From assembly GCA_951802195.1 (NCBI GenBank), contig OX637625.1:558001-622000 (forward strand): a DNA stretch of 64,000 nt, written 5' to 3'. This DNA comes from Tausonia pullulans (Eukaryota > Basidiomycota > Tremellomycetes > Cystofilobasidiales > Mrakiaceae). Made by a program: the position numbers and the translations under genes. Below the pieces are notes generated by a model, which was given only the letters and a program-made list of their open reading frames with translations, was not told the origin of the DNA and did no database searches. This document shows positions 46,594 through 58,536 of the stretch, piece by piece (within the stretch, counting starts at the first letter, position 1; each line of letters begins with the position of its first letter).

Positions 46594-47787
46594 CTAGGAC
46601 GACTCAGTCTTGACGACCTGCATCTCCTCCTCCTCCGGGGTTCCGCCACGGATGAAGCTCTCAGTGGCCTGCTGTTTCGACGAGACAACCCCGCTCGAAA
46701 GGCCAAGGAGAGCGTCGATGGAGGTCCGCTCCCGACCGGTAGGAGGGACGGCGCGCGTTGTCGTCGGGGGAGTGAGAAGTCCGCTGACCGACATGGGACC
46801 TGAAGAGGACGACGACGAGACAGTCGAGACGGGGCCGGACACCAAGCAGGGCGAAGGAGAGGAAGACGGTGCGAGCTGGACGCTGGCCGAGGGGGAGGGT
46901 GGCGAAGCGAGCTGGGGCTGCATCGACTGCTGCTGCGACTGCCGCTGACGGCGAGCGAGCAGCTGGTCCCGAACGCGCGAGAGCTTCTCCGAGCGGGCCG
47001 AGGGCGGCGATGAAGGCCGGATGTACGGGTGCAACTGCGACCGGGGCGAGAGGAGCGCCGAACACGATGAGGAGGCGGGAGAAGCCGACCGGGAGGAGGC
47101 CGAGTCGTCGATGGATCCGCGGTTGGAGGACGCGCGGCGAGAAGATGTCGGCGAGGGGAGCGAGTGGGGATGCTGTTGCTGGTGCTGCATGCGCTGGTGC
47201 TGCATCATCTGCTGCTGCTGCTGGGCGGCGTAAACGGCGGCGGCGTGTTGCTGGTGCTGGTGCTGGAGGAAGAGCGCGCGCTGCTGCTGCTGTTGCTGGG
47301 CAAGCGCGAAGACCTGGAGCTGACAGGCGATCTGGGCAGCCATGCGCTGTTGGGGAGGGAGGAAGAGAAGCGCGTCAGCGAGAGTTGGTGGTTGAGACGA
47401 ATATAGACGAGCAGGCGCAAGCGCAGCGGTTCCAGGCACAGGGCAGAGGAAGGGCAAACGGAGGCCGCGGGCGTCGTCGTCACCCGCTTCGCCCGTTGCG
47501 TCTTTCTCTCCCGCTGGTTCGCTCGCTCAAAGGGAACAGGGACGTACCTCCTCCTCAGCACGCTTCGCCTTGAGGATGAGCAGGAGCAGCTCGCGGTCGC
47601 CGTCGCCATTGCCGTTGGCTTGGAACGCCGACAGGATCTCATGGAGCGACGGTGGGAGCTTGGGGGCGGCGGCGGTGCCGGCCACAGAAGAGGACGACGA
47701 AGAGCTCGACGTGGGAGCGGCCGGTGCGGTGGCAGAAGAGGAGGAGGGACCGGCCTCGGAGGGCGCAGACTGGACGCAGGCGGACAT
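46594..47787 (-). CDS. Gln/His/Ser-rich low-complexity protein, unknown function
   Basis: Not recognised. Two exons, 47787-47548 and 47346-46594, give 330 residues. The first exon encodes a Ser/Ala-rich start then PPSLHEILSAFQANGNGDGD and a short helix ending KAKRAEEE. The second begins RMAAQIACQLQVFALAQ and runs into Gln/His repeats, then Ser/Pro-rich sequence and a charged helix (SARSEKLSRVRDQLLARRQR). It ends in a conserved-looking tail: RTSIDALLGLSSGV, then TPEEEEMQVVKTESS. The make-up is that of a transcription or RNA-binding co-regulator, but there is no DNA- or RNA-binding domain to prove it. The TESFIRGG and EEEEMQVVK end could be an interaction peptide. The start at 47787 is the first ATG that keeps the whole frame open; further upstream frames are leader. 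Confidence 0.65.
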
Positions 47788-50700
47788 ATTGGGCGAGGAT
47801 GAGAGCGGCGAGTCGAGTGTACGAGGAGAGAGGCGAGGGGGCATTCGATGTGGTTTGAAGCTCACCCAGAAGGGGATCGCCCTCCTCTCCTGCTGGGAAT
47901 GCAGAGGCAAGGGAACAAGAGCCGTCCCAAGAACAGGCCAAGGGCTTGGCGTTGAGGCTAGGGGAGGTGCGCCAGAATAGGCCGTCGCTCCTCTCCCCCC
48001 CTCTCGCGCTCTTCTATCTCCAGCACTTCGAGTCAAAGGCGCTCATCACAGATAAATGTAGAGGTTGACATAAATTTCGCCTTCGTACCCTATCTCACGT
48101 CTGTCTCTTCTCATCAGGGCGTGCCTGGGGGCAGCGTTAAAGATGGTCGAGGTGTCCATCTGATTCAGTCGCTATTTCTCCCCTCTGCCCGCGGCTGCCC
48201 TCCGCCTAGATTTGAGTGTTGATCTATCTCTGGCTCGCCCAAACCACCCGCTTCCGCGTCGCCACGCCTCTGCCGAGCTTGCCTTGGCTGAGCGGTTTGC
48301 GCGAGGCCGAGTATTTCGCTTACCGTCGCTTCTCGCATCTTTGATGACGGCTTAAGGAAGATGAAAGCCCCGGAGCTCGTTTCTCGCTCTGGAAGACTGC
48401 TGTCTGCCACAATCTCGCATTAACCGACGATCTGTCTGTGAAAATATCCCGACAAGCTGTTTCCATCAAGCCGGTGCTAGCAGCCACACGGCGAAAGGGC
48501 AAATTGCATGGACTCCAGGATTACAGACAAGTGGTCAGAGCGATTCCACGTCGCGGGAGCGATTAGAAGTGGCCACACTCAAAATAAACACAGGGCCCGG
48601 CCCTTGATTCTGACCGACCTCCCATTGGCCTGCTCCCAGCGCCGCCCCTGGCTCGTTAAGGGCCATGCGTCCTAGAAGGGCTTGGGTGCATCGCTTTGTA
48701 GACGAGGCCAAGAGGTGATAATCCCTCTCTCTTGTCTCCTCTTGAACAAGGGATGTCATCATCTTTTCTCTTGTCTCTCCAGGATATAAGAGTACACAGC
48801 ACCTTCTCGTCTTGTCTGTCCTTCCGTGATCTGTTGGAGACAGATATTTTGAATAATACACACCTGTAGCGTGGGTTGCGTTACCGATCCTTCCTCAGAC
48901 GAGTGATTTCTCTACTGCTCATCTTCTCTCGATCAAATGACGTGACGCATACTTACTTCTTTGTGGGGAATGGGGAACCAGACATCCATGAGGCCATAAT
49001 CAGAGCACCAACTTTCGGCCGGGCTATGCGCGCCAGCACCTGAGACCACAGAATTCATCTTCTATGTGCAATAATGAGCAAGTCATATGAGGTCAAGACG
49101 TGCCCCATCTCGGATTAGTGGGTGAGTGCTGTAAACTGGATATGAAACTAGAGCGAGCAGCGCGACAGGAGTCAAGCATGATCTCGGCTGCGTCTCATAT
49201 CACACATCCGTGTAGTTGCGTAGATCGATCATTCGCGGATCGCCTTCAACTCGACGGAGTCCATCCTTTTAAAAGTTGAGAGCGCTGTGGGATTAGTCTT
49301 GGAGCAGAATTACAGCGAGATTGGCCCTTGAATAGGTTGACAGAACTTCGAAGGCGAGTGCGACAGTCTTTTGAAGGAGCACGCACAAATCGAGCCCATG
49401 GCTCAGGAAGACGATGCCATGGTACTCGTTTGCTGCTTCAGGGATTATCACCGACACCTTTCCAAGTCCATTTCCACATTTTCCACCCATCATCCCTGGT
49501 CAAACCACATCGTTGTCAGTACATCCCTCTCTGACGGCCCAACAGTTAGGCGAGCGAGCGGGTGCTGACGCTGGACAAGCAAGGTTCAGCAAAACAAGCA
49601 TAGAGGGAGGTAGTGAGTCCAGGCTACAGTGGCGGGTCCGGACTGTTCGAAAGCGAACTCGAGCTCGGCCAGCTGTAGGGAGATGAGACTGCAATAAAGT
49701 AACGATTGGTCCGCCGTCATTATAGTGATTATCGTCCCAACAGAAACTGTCATCCAAGTTCAAGCACTCCAGGCCAGGCCAGACCCAGCTAAGCTCGTGG
49801 ATCACTTGTCAGCGTATAGCATCGGCCTGACCTCCCGTCAGATGGTATGCCCTCCATGGTGAGCCCACAAAGCGACCGCCAGCCTAAGATAAAGCGGCTG
49901 GAGGGAGGGCGGTGAGAGACGGTCCGACATCGCTTGAAGCTCCGGCGACGCCAAGCGGACAGGTCAGGGACTTGTCTGAAGCCAATGCGAGGGAGCCAGG
50001 TGGCTACGTCGGAAGTCGCTCCATATAGGACAATGATGGGGGCGGATATCGACGGATAGTAATTCGATTGAGGGTTAGCTTTGGGCTAGCTTTGTTAGGG
50101 AGGCAGTGTTTGGAGATAGGCGCCGTTCCTACCCGTTTCGGCAAATTTGATGATCCCTAGTTGTATGGCGTGGGTTGACACGGAGAAGACAGGGGACGAA
50201 GCGCTTCCAGAACCGGGTTACATCACCGGTCAGTCCCGGTGCCTACGGCGGGAACCCGCTACCGTAGGTGTCGCAGCCACGCCACCCACGCTGGGTGCAT
50301 TCTCGCGATGGGGAGGTCGTAAGGGAACTCTCTGTCGCTCGTTCATCGTGAGGCCATAAGAGAACCGTCCCCCCGAAATGGATGTATGACGAAGGAGGCA
50401 GTGCGGCCATAAGAAAGGCCGCGGTGGCTCAGTTGGTAACATCAAGATTATGAAGGTTCGGAAGCTGGGAGGAGGGAAGGGGGGGGGGGGGGGGAATATT
50501 GGAAGAAAGCTACGAAGTACGGCTCTAAGATGACGACGCTGTAGCTGAGTTTAGGTGGTTAGAGATCTGACGCAGTTGGCGTTCGATGAACATATAGGAC
50601 AGGCAGCAGCTGATGCAGGATGGAAGAGGTGCACGTCATAATCAGAGAGTCGAGCACGAGCAAGACGGCAGTGGCCAAGAAGGGCACGTTCCCATGAGTA

Positions 50701-51327
50701 CAGCAGCGAGGGCCGTCGAGAGCGACAAGGATGGAACTCTGGCCTCACGTAATCCGTTGGCCGAGCCGAGGGGTATAATTCGAGGGAAGCGGCCAGGCCG
50801 TGGACGACAGCCCCGCCGATCCAGTATGATGATGGTCGAAAGCTGAATGAGACATCGCGTCGCGTCGTGTTATCCTGCAAATCGCGACGCGATCACGTCG
50901 TGGGAATTTCCTCGGCTCATTAAATCTAATATTCCGGGGAGACCGCAAATCTTCATTTATTTCATAGCCGAAGATATGCTCACATTCAGCGAGGGGTCGC
51001 CTTCGCCCTCGCCCCAAGGAACAACAGCTTAGAACTCAGAAACGGAGCCGCATGCACGCTCTCTCCAGCAGACTTGAAGCTGAACCGCAGAATCACGTGA
51101 AGAAGGATGTGGGTAGGGGCTATTTGAGGGAGTGGTCAGCGTCGGGACGAAGAGAAAATGGCGAGAGAAATAGACAATCGCGATTCTCAGTAGACTGTGC
51201 AGTAGAATGCGAGAATCAACGATCGATAATCTCTTTTGGCATGGAGCGCCCATCTCACGCCTGCCCATACAGCCAAAGGGTAAGAAGCCATCACTATTCC
51301 TGCCTCTCGCATACTATTAGTACCACC
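47788..51327. other. 3.5-kb gene-free region
   Basis: Largest empty stretch after 26-30 kb. It holds the promoter and leader of the Gln-rich gene (to about 48050) and the SPC2 3' UTR. A run of 16 G lies at 50479-50494. A sequence identical to a Pol III A box (TGGCTCAGTTGG, 50425-50436) is followed at 50455 by a GGTTCG, but no tRNA folds there. I recognise no protein family in any frame. Confidence 0.45.
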
Positions 51328-52489
51328 TCATTCTCTGCTGCTCGTCGTCGTCGTGCAGTCCGGACCCTCTCCCATAATCTCGACGACCCAGTCATTGAGC
51401 GTCTTGACGCTCAGAACCCCCGACTCGTCAAAGAGCTCGCCAACACCCTTCTCGCCCGTGCGGTTGATGCGCGAGAGAAGCGACTTGCCGGCGTTTGTGG
51501 ACCGGGAGGAGGAGATGGAGAGGGTGTACTAAGAGAGAGGGTGGGAACTGTGGGGTTAGCTTGGGGGCTGGCACGCTGAAGCGACCGGACCTACGACAAG
51601 AGTCCGGGCGGGTTTCGGAAGCGACGTCTTGGACGTGATAGAGATGTTGGAGGTCTCAATCTGTGGCGAGTGAGAGGTCATTTCAGCGATGCGACAGACA
51701 GAGCTGTATGCTACGATGCATGCATGCAAGGCATGCTCGCGTGCGAGCACGCTAGGAGGGAATGACGGACCCGGCCGTTGACGAGCGCCTTGCGCTTGCC
51801 TACGAAGATGCAGCCCTTCTCAACGAAGTAGACGTAGGCTTGCTGGATGGTCGAGAGGACGACATAGCTGTGGAGGAGAAATGAAGAGAGAGAAACGCGT
51901 GCAGCCCTAGTCAGCGTGTGAGCGCGTACCAGGGGGTCTCATGCCTCCAGGGGCTAATGAGGGAGCACGCCTCTGATCACGTGTTATCCCTATCCATCTG
52001 CCCCTCCCCCCCTCTGGTGAGCGTCAGACTCACGCAATGACAGCTACCGTCAGCGGCGGCTTGGACTCCTCCCACGAGACCCGCGTCGACCAGGCGACGG
52101 TCGCCAGCGCGATGAGCGCAGCCGACCAACCGAGCGCGAGTTTGATGTCACTGTGCCGGTGCGAAGGCGTGTATGACTGGGATGGCGAGCTAAGGAACTG
52201 AGGAAGGAGAACAAAGTGGTACGGTCAGAACGAGCCCTAAACACTGGTGTGACAAGGCGCCGTCCAGCCCAAAGGCGGGTGATGAGAGGAGACGAACCTT
52301 CTTGACAGCATCATCGAGAGCGTTCTTGACCTCACTTAGGTTGGCCGTGTTAATCCGGATCAACTCATCGTCGCCCTCAGCGGCAGTAGGCGTCGTGGTA
52401 GCAAGCGGGGCGTCCGCTGGTGCGCGGAAGGAGGAGCTGTCGTCCGGAAGCGTCGAAGACGAGGCGGTGGTAGAACGCTTCTTGGCCAT
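51328..52489 (-). CDS. SPC2: Signal peptidase complex subunit 2
   Basis: Accessory ER-membrane subunit that links the signal peptidase to the Sec61 channel. Start at 52489 gives MAKKRSTTASSS and an acidic/Ser-rich cytosolic region, then LIRINTANLSEVKNALDDAV, matching the family's NxxxLKxxLDDAxxK start. Two membrane segments follow (IKLALGWSAALIALATVAW and LTVAVIAYVVLSTIQQAYV), then YVYFVEKGCIFVGKRKA, ETSNISITSKTSLPKPA and a cytosolic C-terminal domain (YTLSISSSR, GELFDESGVLSVKTLNDWVV). The stop is TGA at 51328-51330. About six exons. The order of two hairpin helices followed by a beta-rich domain is the SPC25/Spc2 layout. One intron (about 51680-51770) contains a GCTCGC-GT-GCGAGC inverted repeat next to ATGC repeats. 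Confidence 0.88.
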
Positions 52490-52813
52490 GACTAGTGCAG
52501 ACGCAACGGTGTTTGGCAAGCTGGAAGCTGAAGGTGGGCCGGCGAGGAGGATGTGGGAAGAGAGGGAAGAGTCGATAGGGCGTTAGCGGGCAGCCAGCAA
52601 GACGGTATCGGTCGGGGGAGAGAAGGGCGGCGAGCGATGAGGACCAAGCGCATGTACCGGCGGGAGAGCTTGCTGTCAAACGAGCTGAGATCTATCCTAA
52701 GGCCTGACTGACAACAACCACCACTCGCACCCGAGTACATGTACATCCCGCACCTATCCACTCTCGTCCTCCCATTCGTACAGTACCTCCTCCCGTCAAG
52801 CCCACACTCCGCC
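52490..52813. promoter_or_regulatory. Divergent promoter between SPC2 and the LTA4H-like gene
   Basis: 324 bases separate the two opposed start codons. An ATG at 52739 is in frame with the LTA4H-like gene, so part of this stretch may be coding in a longer form. Promoter role inferred from position. Confidence 0.45.
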
Positions 52814-55800
52814 ATGACCCCCGCCCACGACCGCGACCTGGCGACGTTCTCTAATTATCAGAGCGTCCGGACGTCGCACCTCCATCTCGACTGGTCCATC
52901 GACTGGGCCTCCCAGACCATCGGTGGTAGCGTCCTCCACGACCTTGTCGTCCTCGATGCGGAGGGAGTCGACCAAGTCATCCTTGACACCCGCGACCTCA
53001 ACATTACCAAGGTCGTCACCGACAAGGGCAATGAGCTCAAGGTACTTTGCTCTGCCTGCCTTCGTAGTGCCTCTCATCTCAGCTAATATCTCTCCGTATC
53101 ATGTCAATCGAATCGACTTTTTTCTGTCTGCCTGCAGTTCGAGGTCAAGGAGCGCCATGACGTCCTCGGCTCTGCTCTGGTCATCGCGCTTCCCTCCAAG
53201 GCCGAGAAGGGCTCAACTTTTGCCCTCACTGTCTCATACTCCACGACTCCGGCATGCTCTGCGCTCGGCTGGCTTGCTCCTGAGTGGGTCTCAATATTCT
53301 GTCCTTCTGCCAACCTTGTCTTCTCCTTCCTTGCCTCTTTTCATGGCCGGCCCCATGCATTTCAAGTCGGCGAGGAACGGTTGCCGACAAATCGGCCTCC
53401 GCCGAAGCCGCGCTCGTGTGGCGACGGAGACGCGCCGATGGCCAGACATGCTCGCGCACCGGCACCATCTCTATTCGTCATATCTGACCCGTTCTCTCTC
53501 CTTTTTTTTTCTTTTCCTTTCTTCTTCTTCTTCTTCTCAGACAGACCAAGGGCGGCAAGTACCCCTACATGTACAGCCAGTCTCAGGCGATCCACGGCCG
53601 CTCCCTGATCCCTTCATTCGACACACCTTCGATCAAGACGACTTACTCGGCCTCAATCCAATCCACGCTCCCCGTCCTCCTTTCGGCGCTCCTTCAGTCT
53701 CCCAAGTCCATTACACATGAGATGATTGACACGAAGACGATGTACACATACAAGCAGCCGATCGCGATTCCCTCGTACCTCATCGCCATCGCTGCCGGCT
53801 CCCTCGCCCACCGCGAGATTGCCGCGCCTCAGGCCGAAGGTCGGTGGAAGACGGGTGTCTGGACCGAACCTGAGCAGCTCGACGCTGCCTACTGGGAGTT
53901 CTCCGAGGACACCTCCAAATTTGTTGCCGCTGCCGAGAGGATCACGGGCACGAAGTACGACTGGGGAATCTACGACGTCCTCCTTCTTCCCCCGGCCTTT
54001 CCCTACGGAGGTACGCGTGTTCCTCAAGGTTGCCCTTTCCGCAGTGGAGGGAAATCATTGACGAAATCCGGGCCGGATTAGGAATGGAGAACGCTTGCCT
54101 GACGTTTGCCACGCCGACTCTTCTCGCTGGTGACCGCTCGCTCGTCGATGTCGTCGCGCATGAGATCTCTCACTCTTGGTTCGGTAATTACCGCGGTGTT
54201 TTCGTCCGAAACGAGCTCCAGACTGACCACAGCATGCTTTAGGCAATCTTATTGGTTGTGCTTCGTGGTCGCACTTCTGGCTCAACGAGGGTAAGCTGCT
54301 ACTTCTACTTTGGGCCGCGCACAGCCGCCCCTGACAAACCTAACCTTCTACCTCTTCCCCTCTTTCACCAATTTTTCTCCGCCCAGGCTTCACTACTTAC
54401 CTCGAACAGCTCCTCGTTCAGGAGCTTCACGGCTCCGCTGCCCGTGGCCTCTCGCAGACTATTGGTCGCAAGGCGCTGCAGGACTCTCTTGTCGAGTATG
54501 AGAAGCGCGGAATCCCGAGGTTCCAGCGGCTTGTAATTCCTTATCTTGACGGCGAGGACCCGGAGTGAGTGTGGGCTTCAAAAAGCGAACATTATGTGGC
54601 AGATATCTGATGCACAGACCGTGTTTCAACTAGCGATGCCTTCTCCTCCATCGTGAGTCGTTGGATGTACCGCGTTTGAGAGGGGCCCGACATATTAATA
54701 TTTCATTCCTGCTCTCATCTTCCTGTCATCCAGCCTTACCATAAGGTGAGCTCTGGTTTGATAATTGCTCTTGCGCTCTGTACTGATTTTGTTTTCGTCA
54801 TTACCAGGGATCTGGCTTCCTCTACCACCTTGAGCAGACCATGGGCGGCCTCGACGTCTTCCTCCCCTACGTCGGTGCGTAGAGAACCTCATCTTGTATC
54901 TTTACTCGCTCAACGCTTACACCCTTCTTCTCCAAAGCCGACTATGTGAAGACCTTTGCCGGCAAGGCCATCTCGACCGAGGACTGGCGCGCCCACCTGG
55001 AGAACTTTTTCTCGTCCTCGGACGCCCAAAAAAAACTCGCGACGGTTGACTTTGACGGTTGGCTCAATGGGGAGGGCACTAAACTCCCCGTCGAGCTCAA
55101 GTTTGACACGACGCTCGTCGACCAGGTACATCTCCCCTTTCTCCCTCCGCCGAAGCAGCTGACCGCTGACTTCTTTCCTCTTCCTCCACTCCAGGCCTAC
55201 GCCCTCGCGGATCGCTGGGCCACTGCCAAAACGGACGCCGACTTTGCCGCTTTCAATAGGTCCGACCTCGCTTCCTTCGAGACCGACCAGACGGTTGTTT
55301 TCCTTGAGAAGCTCCAAACCGTCGAAGGGGGCCTTTCCGTTCGCGCCGTTGCCATGCTTGATGAGATCTATGGGCTCAGCACGGCTGGCAATGCCGAGCT
55401 CGCGTGGCGGTTCTTCGCGATTGCCCTCAAGAGCGGCAAGGAGTACGCCGAGAAGGCGGCCGTTTGGGTCCAGGACAAGGGTTCATTTGTCCTGTTGTCG
55501 TTCAAAGCACTCCAGGACGGTCCTGACATGATTTCTTTTCTTTATTTCAGGACGCATGAAGGTGCGTCCCACCCCTCCTCATCTAGGTCTCTGGCGCAAG
55601 TAGCTTACATCAATAGCTCGTTGACCCTACAGTTCTGCCGGAGCACCTACAAGTCGATCTTCAAGGTCAACCAGGAGCTTGCCCGCAAGACCTTCCAGGA
55701 CCACGCTGCGTTCTACCACCCTATTGCCCGGCGGATGATCGCTCAGGTACGTTTCTTCCGTCTGATTTATTTATTCTCTGTTGCCTGACCTTGCCATATG

Positions 55801-55830
55801 TAGGACCTTGGCCTGGCCAACAAGGCTTGA
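52814..55830 (+). CDS. Leukotriene-A4-hydrolase-like M1 zinc aminopeptidase
   Basis: Zinc metallopeptidase of the M1 family, LTA4H branch (yeast Lap2); probably a cytosolic aminopeptidase with epoxide hydrolase activity. Start at 52814 (cgccATGa) gives [20 protein letters not shown]. The N-terminal saddle domain ends with the substrate motif [15 protein letters not shown]. The zinc site is [10 protein letters not shown] (54150-54188), where an intron splits the G, followed by WLNEGFTTYLE holding the third ligand Glu. The LTA4H tyrosine region and a C-terminal helical domain ([58 protein letters not shown]) follow. It ends DLGLANKA with TGA 55828-55830. About 11 exons, none broken. A longer form from 52739 would add 25 residues (MYIPHLSTLVLPFVQYLLPS and on). 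Confidence 0.92.
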
Positions 55831-57096
55831 GTAAATCAAGAGGAGGAACTCGGACCGGATCTGGGATAGGTTAGCATGATTCTCGTTATGTTTCCGAGGG
55901 GAATAGACAGAAAGAGTATCATACGAGCGAGGCATGTCAATTGTGCCAAAGTACATTCGAGATTTTCAAGTCGAGTTCTTATTTCTTAGCGAGCTCGAGG
56001 CGAGGAACAGCAATCAACCTAGACTAATCCATTTTTCAGTGTTGACGCTACTTGACTGGTGGGCAGATTGTCATAAAGTGTGACATTCGAGACTCCGCTC
56101 GCACAGAAAGAAGCACTCACGACGGTTATTGTACACCGCGAGCCGATCTGTCTCTCAATTCTCCCAGTAGCATTGTGCGGCGTGCGCCAACCTCGGTTCG
56201 ACACGTTGACAGGCTCTTTCACCCCGAACCGCTGATGCTACTCATCCTGTATTGCGGGAAGTCGGGCTGCTTCTCCCGTTTGACCAAAAATTCCCCAGCT
56301 CCATCGCAACGCCACATTTTCTGGGCAGCCGAGGTGCTGTGTGGAAAGCGAATGGGGAGCTTGCTCTAACTCGGCCGCAAAGGCTCTGCGCAAAGTTCAT
56401 TGTGGGGGCTGAGCTCATATGAACGGTGGGGAGGGAGAGGGAGAGATCGCCCAATAAAATGCGGACTGGAGGTGTGGACCCGCGTCATTAGGTCTAGGAC
56501 CCGATGGCTGGTCCTGAGCTAGTGTAGTGCCTCTCGTGCGAGGGAGGGCAGAAGGTGAACTCCGTGGCTGCTTTGATGGACTTACTATCCAGTCGAGATT
56601 GTTGTTGACGTTTTGCTCGAAGTAGTGTTTTACGTTGACAATATGAGGGAAAAGCGATTAATATTGTCTACGCCCACCTCTTGTCTGCTTACCCGCTGTG
56701 TATATTCTTCATCAATAATTGAGCACGCATTCGTACTTCTGGGAACGGGGGGCTGCGCTGCGCTGCGACGATGGTCCTCCTTTCACAATTCTCCTTTCCT
56801 CTCTTCCGTGACGACAAGTGAAAGCATGACGTCTTACATGTCCAGTCCGTCTGGACCCGCCAGTACCAGCAACGATCAGGAAACTTAATGCACTATTTGT
56901 GCACCCGTGACTCTGGTATTGCTGCCTGCCTATTTCCGCCACCATTGTCCTTTCCGCCACCGCGCAAGCACCGCCCCCTACCGGTCCTTAACGTCTCCTC
57001 CTCAATCTTCTTGCCTTCTTGCAAGGCCAGAACTTCTCCTTTGCCCATCAACCATCATTCTCCGACTTTAATCTTTCACCCTCTTGTATCCCACCG
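55831..57096. other. Intergenic region, no gene recognised
   Basis: LTA4H-like 3' UTR, then lower-GC sequence, then from about 56925 a C/T-rich leader ahead of the small gene at 57097. No protein family or RNA gene seen. Confidence 0.5.
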
Positions 57097-57670
57097 ATGT
57101 CGAAGCACGACCGCACAATCAGTCTCTCCAACGGTCAGTCTTGTACGAACGACTCGTCTCGATTGCTCACTCACCTTCTCCCTTCCTCCTCTCCTTCCGT
57201 CTGGTAGACGAAATGGACTCCGGCGGATTCGAAGACTTCGCTCGCAAGCCCAATGCCGAGGCAAAGAGAGGCCAGGCTGGTGATGATGATGGGGAGAGGT
57301 GCGTCCTGGTCGAGCGTACACTCGCATCGTACATCCGTACCCGCTCGCGTCATCGCCGATAAAGGAGTGCCTACCCGCCGGATTAAGTTCAGGCGAGAGG
57401 AAGAGTAGATCGTTGACTATGTTTGTCTTTGTCTATGTGAGGATTGACAGACATGACAATCTTGGCAAGTCTGCTTTACGCTCAGAGTGCACGTTATTCC
57501 GATAACCATGCTCATAAATAGTTCCAACAGACCCAGTCCACAAGGAAGACCACAATATGCTCGAACCATTCACTCAAGGAGGAGGCTCTAGGCAATCTTC
57601 AACGACTGCGATGGACTCGGCTGGTTATGACCGCGATGGAACGAACGCACAGTCGTCAACGGGCAAGTAA
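57097..57670 (+). CDS. Small intrinsically disordered protein, 93 residues
   Basis: Not recognised and easily missed because no frame is open over it. Four exons: 57097-57133, 57208-57298, 57451-57464 (14 bases) and 57531-57670. The product reads MSKHDRTISLSNDEMDSGGF, EDFARKPNAEAKRGQAGDDD, GERHDNLDPVHKEDHNMLEP and on to the end NAQSSTGK, with TAA 57668-57670. It is very hydrophilic, rich in Asp, Gly, Ser, Lys and Gln, with almost no bulky hydrophobic residues, so it should be disordered; such proteins are often stress-induced, which is only suggested here. The third intron would use a GC donor (gcaagt), which is the usual form of GC-AG introns. With a GT donor two bases later the next exon falls into another frame and stops early. 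A C/T-rich leader and ATG context support expression. Confidence 0.55.
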
Positions 57671-58536
57671 GGAGTGGAAAAATGCAAGGGTTGATGTTGT
57701 ATCTGAATTAAGAGCGAAGATATCTACTTTATGTGTGCTGGACGCTGCTTACAATCTCAGGTCCCGCGCAGACCCATTGCTTGAGCCCTCGACAGATGCT
57801 GCAAATCCATAAGCCAGGATCCCCGAGGAGCATCTAACCGTGTTCTTATATGCTTTGAGTAAATCGGATCGAAGACAGCGGTCTGTAGAGGGTGTCTGTC
57901 AAGGGTTCGGCCAATCGGCGCGCTCTTGGCCTTGCCAAGCGCAATCGCACACCCTCAAAGGACTTGGAAAAAAAAATATGCCTGTTCTGAGAGCATAAGT
58001 TGAGCGCTCGCCGATATATATCCCATTGAGCAGAAGATGAATGTATTGAAAGGATGCGCGCGCGTCACCTCTACCTAGAGCCAACAGTCTCACTTGACTC
58101 TAGCTTGAATACAGATCGGGAAATAAGGGTAATTTTCAGGAGATTTGAGCTCTCGACGGCACGAATCTGCAGCTGATGACGACGATGTGAAGCCGGCCGC
58201 ACTGGTCTGCGTGTCAATGTACTCCGACGCGTGAGTCGCTGGAGCGCTGGCACGACCCAGTAGCTTGAAGCTGGGACTTTTCTCGCCTTTCTTGATGGAG
58301 TGACATACTCATATATGTCTACGCCATTTTTGATGAAGTTACTCATATGAGGACGAGGTCGGACATGACCTTAGAAGAAGCCAACTTCGGCGCGTCGGCT
58401 TGCATACTCGTGGGGCATCGCGCGCCTCCTTTCTCCCCTCCCACCACGACGAGCTCCCTTCTAGTCACCCCTTCCATCCGTCCACTCATAACCTCTCCAT
58501 CACGGCTCGTAGACCGCCGTTTGCGTTTGCGTCGCC
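57671..58536. other. Intergenic region upstream of the SET-domain gene
   Basis: 3' UTR of the small gene and promoter/leader of the SET gene; the last 110 bases are C/T-rich. No gene seen. Confidence 0.5.

Noticed and set aside
50418-50470. Possible tRNA: A box TGGCTCAGTTGG and a GGTTCG downstream
   Set aside because: The boxes are only about 30 bases apart, and the GCCGCGG before the A box has no pairing partner downstream, so no cloverleaf forms.
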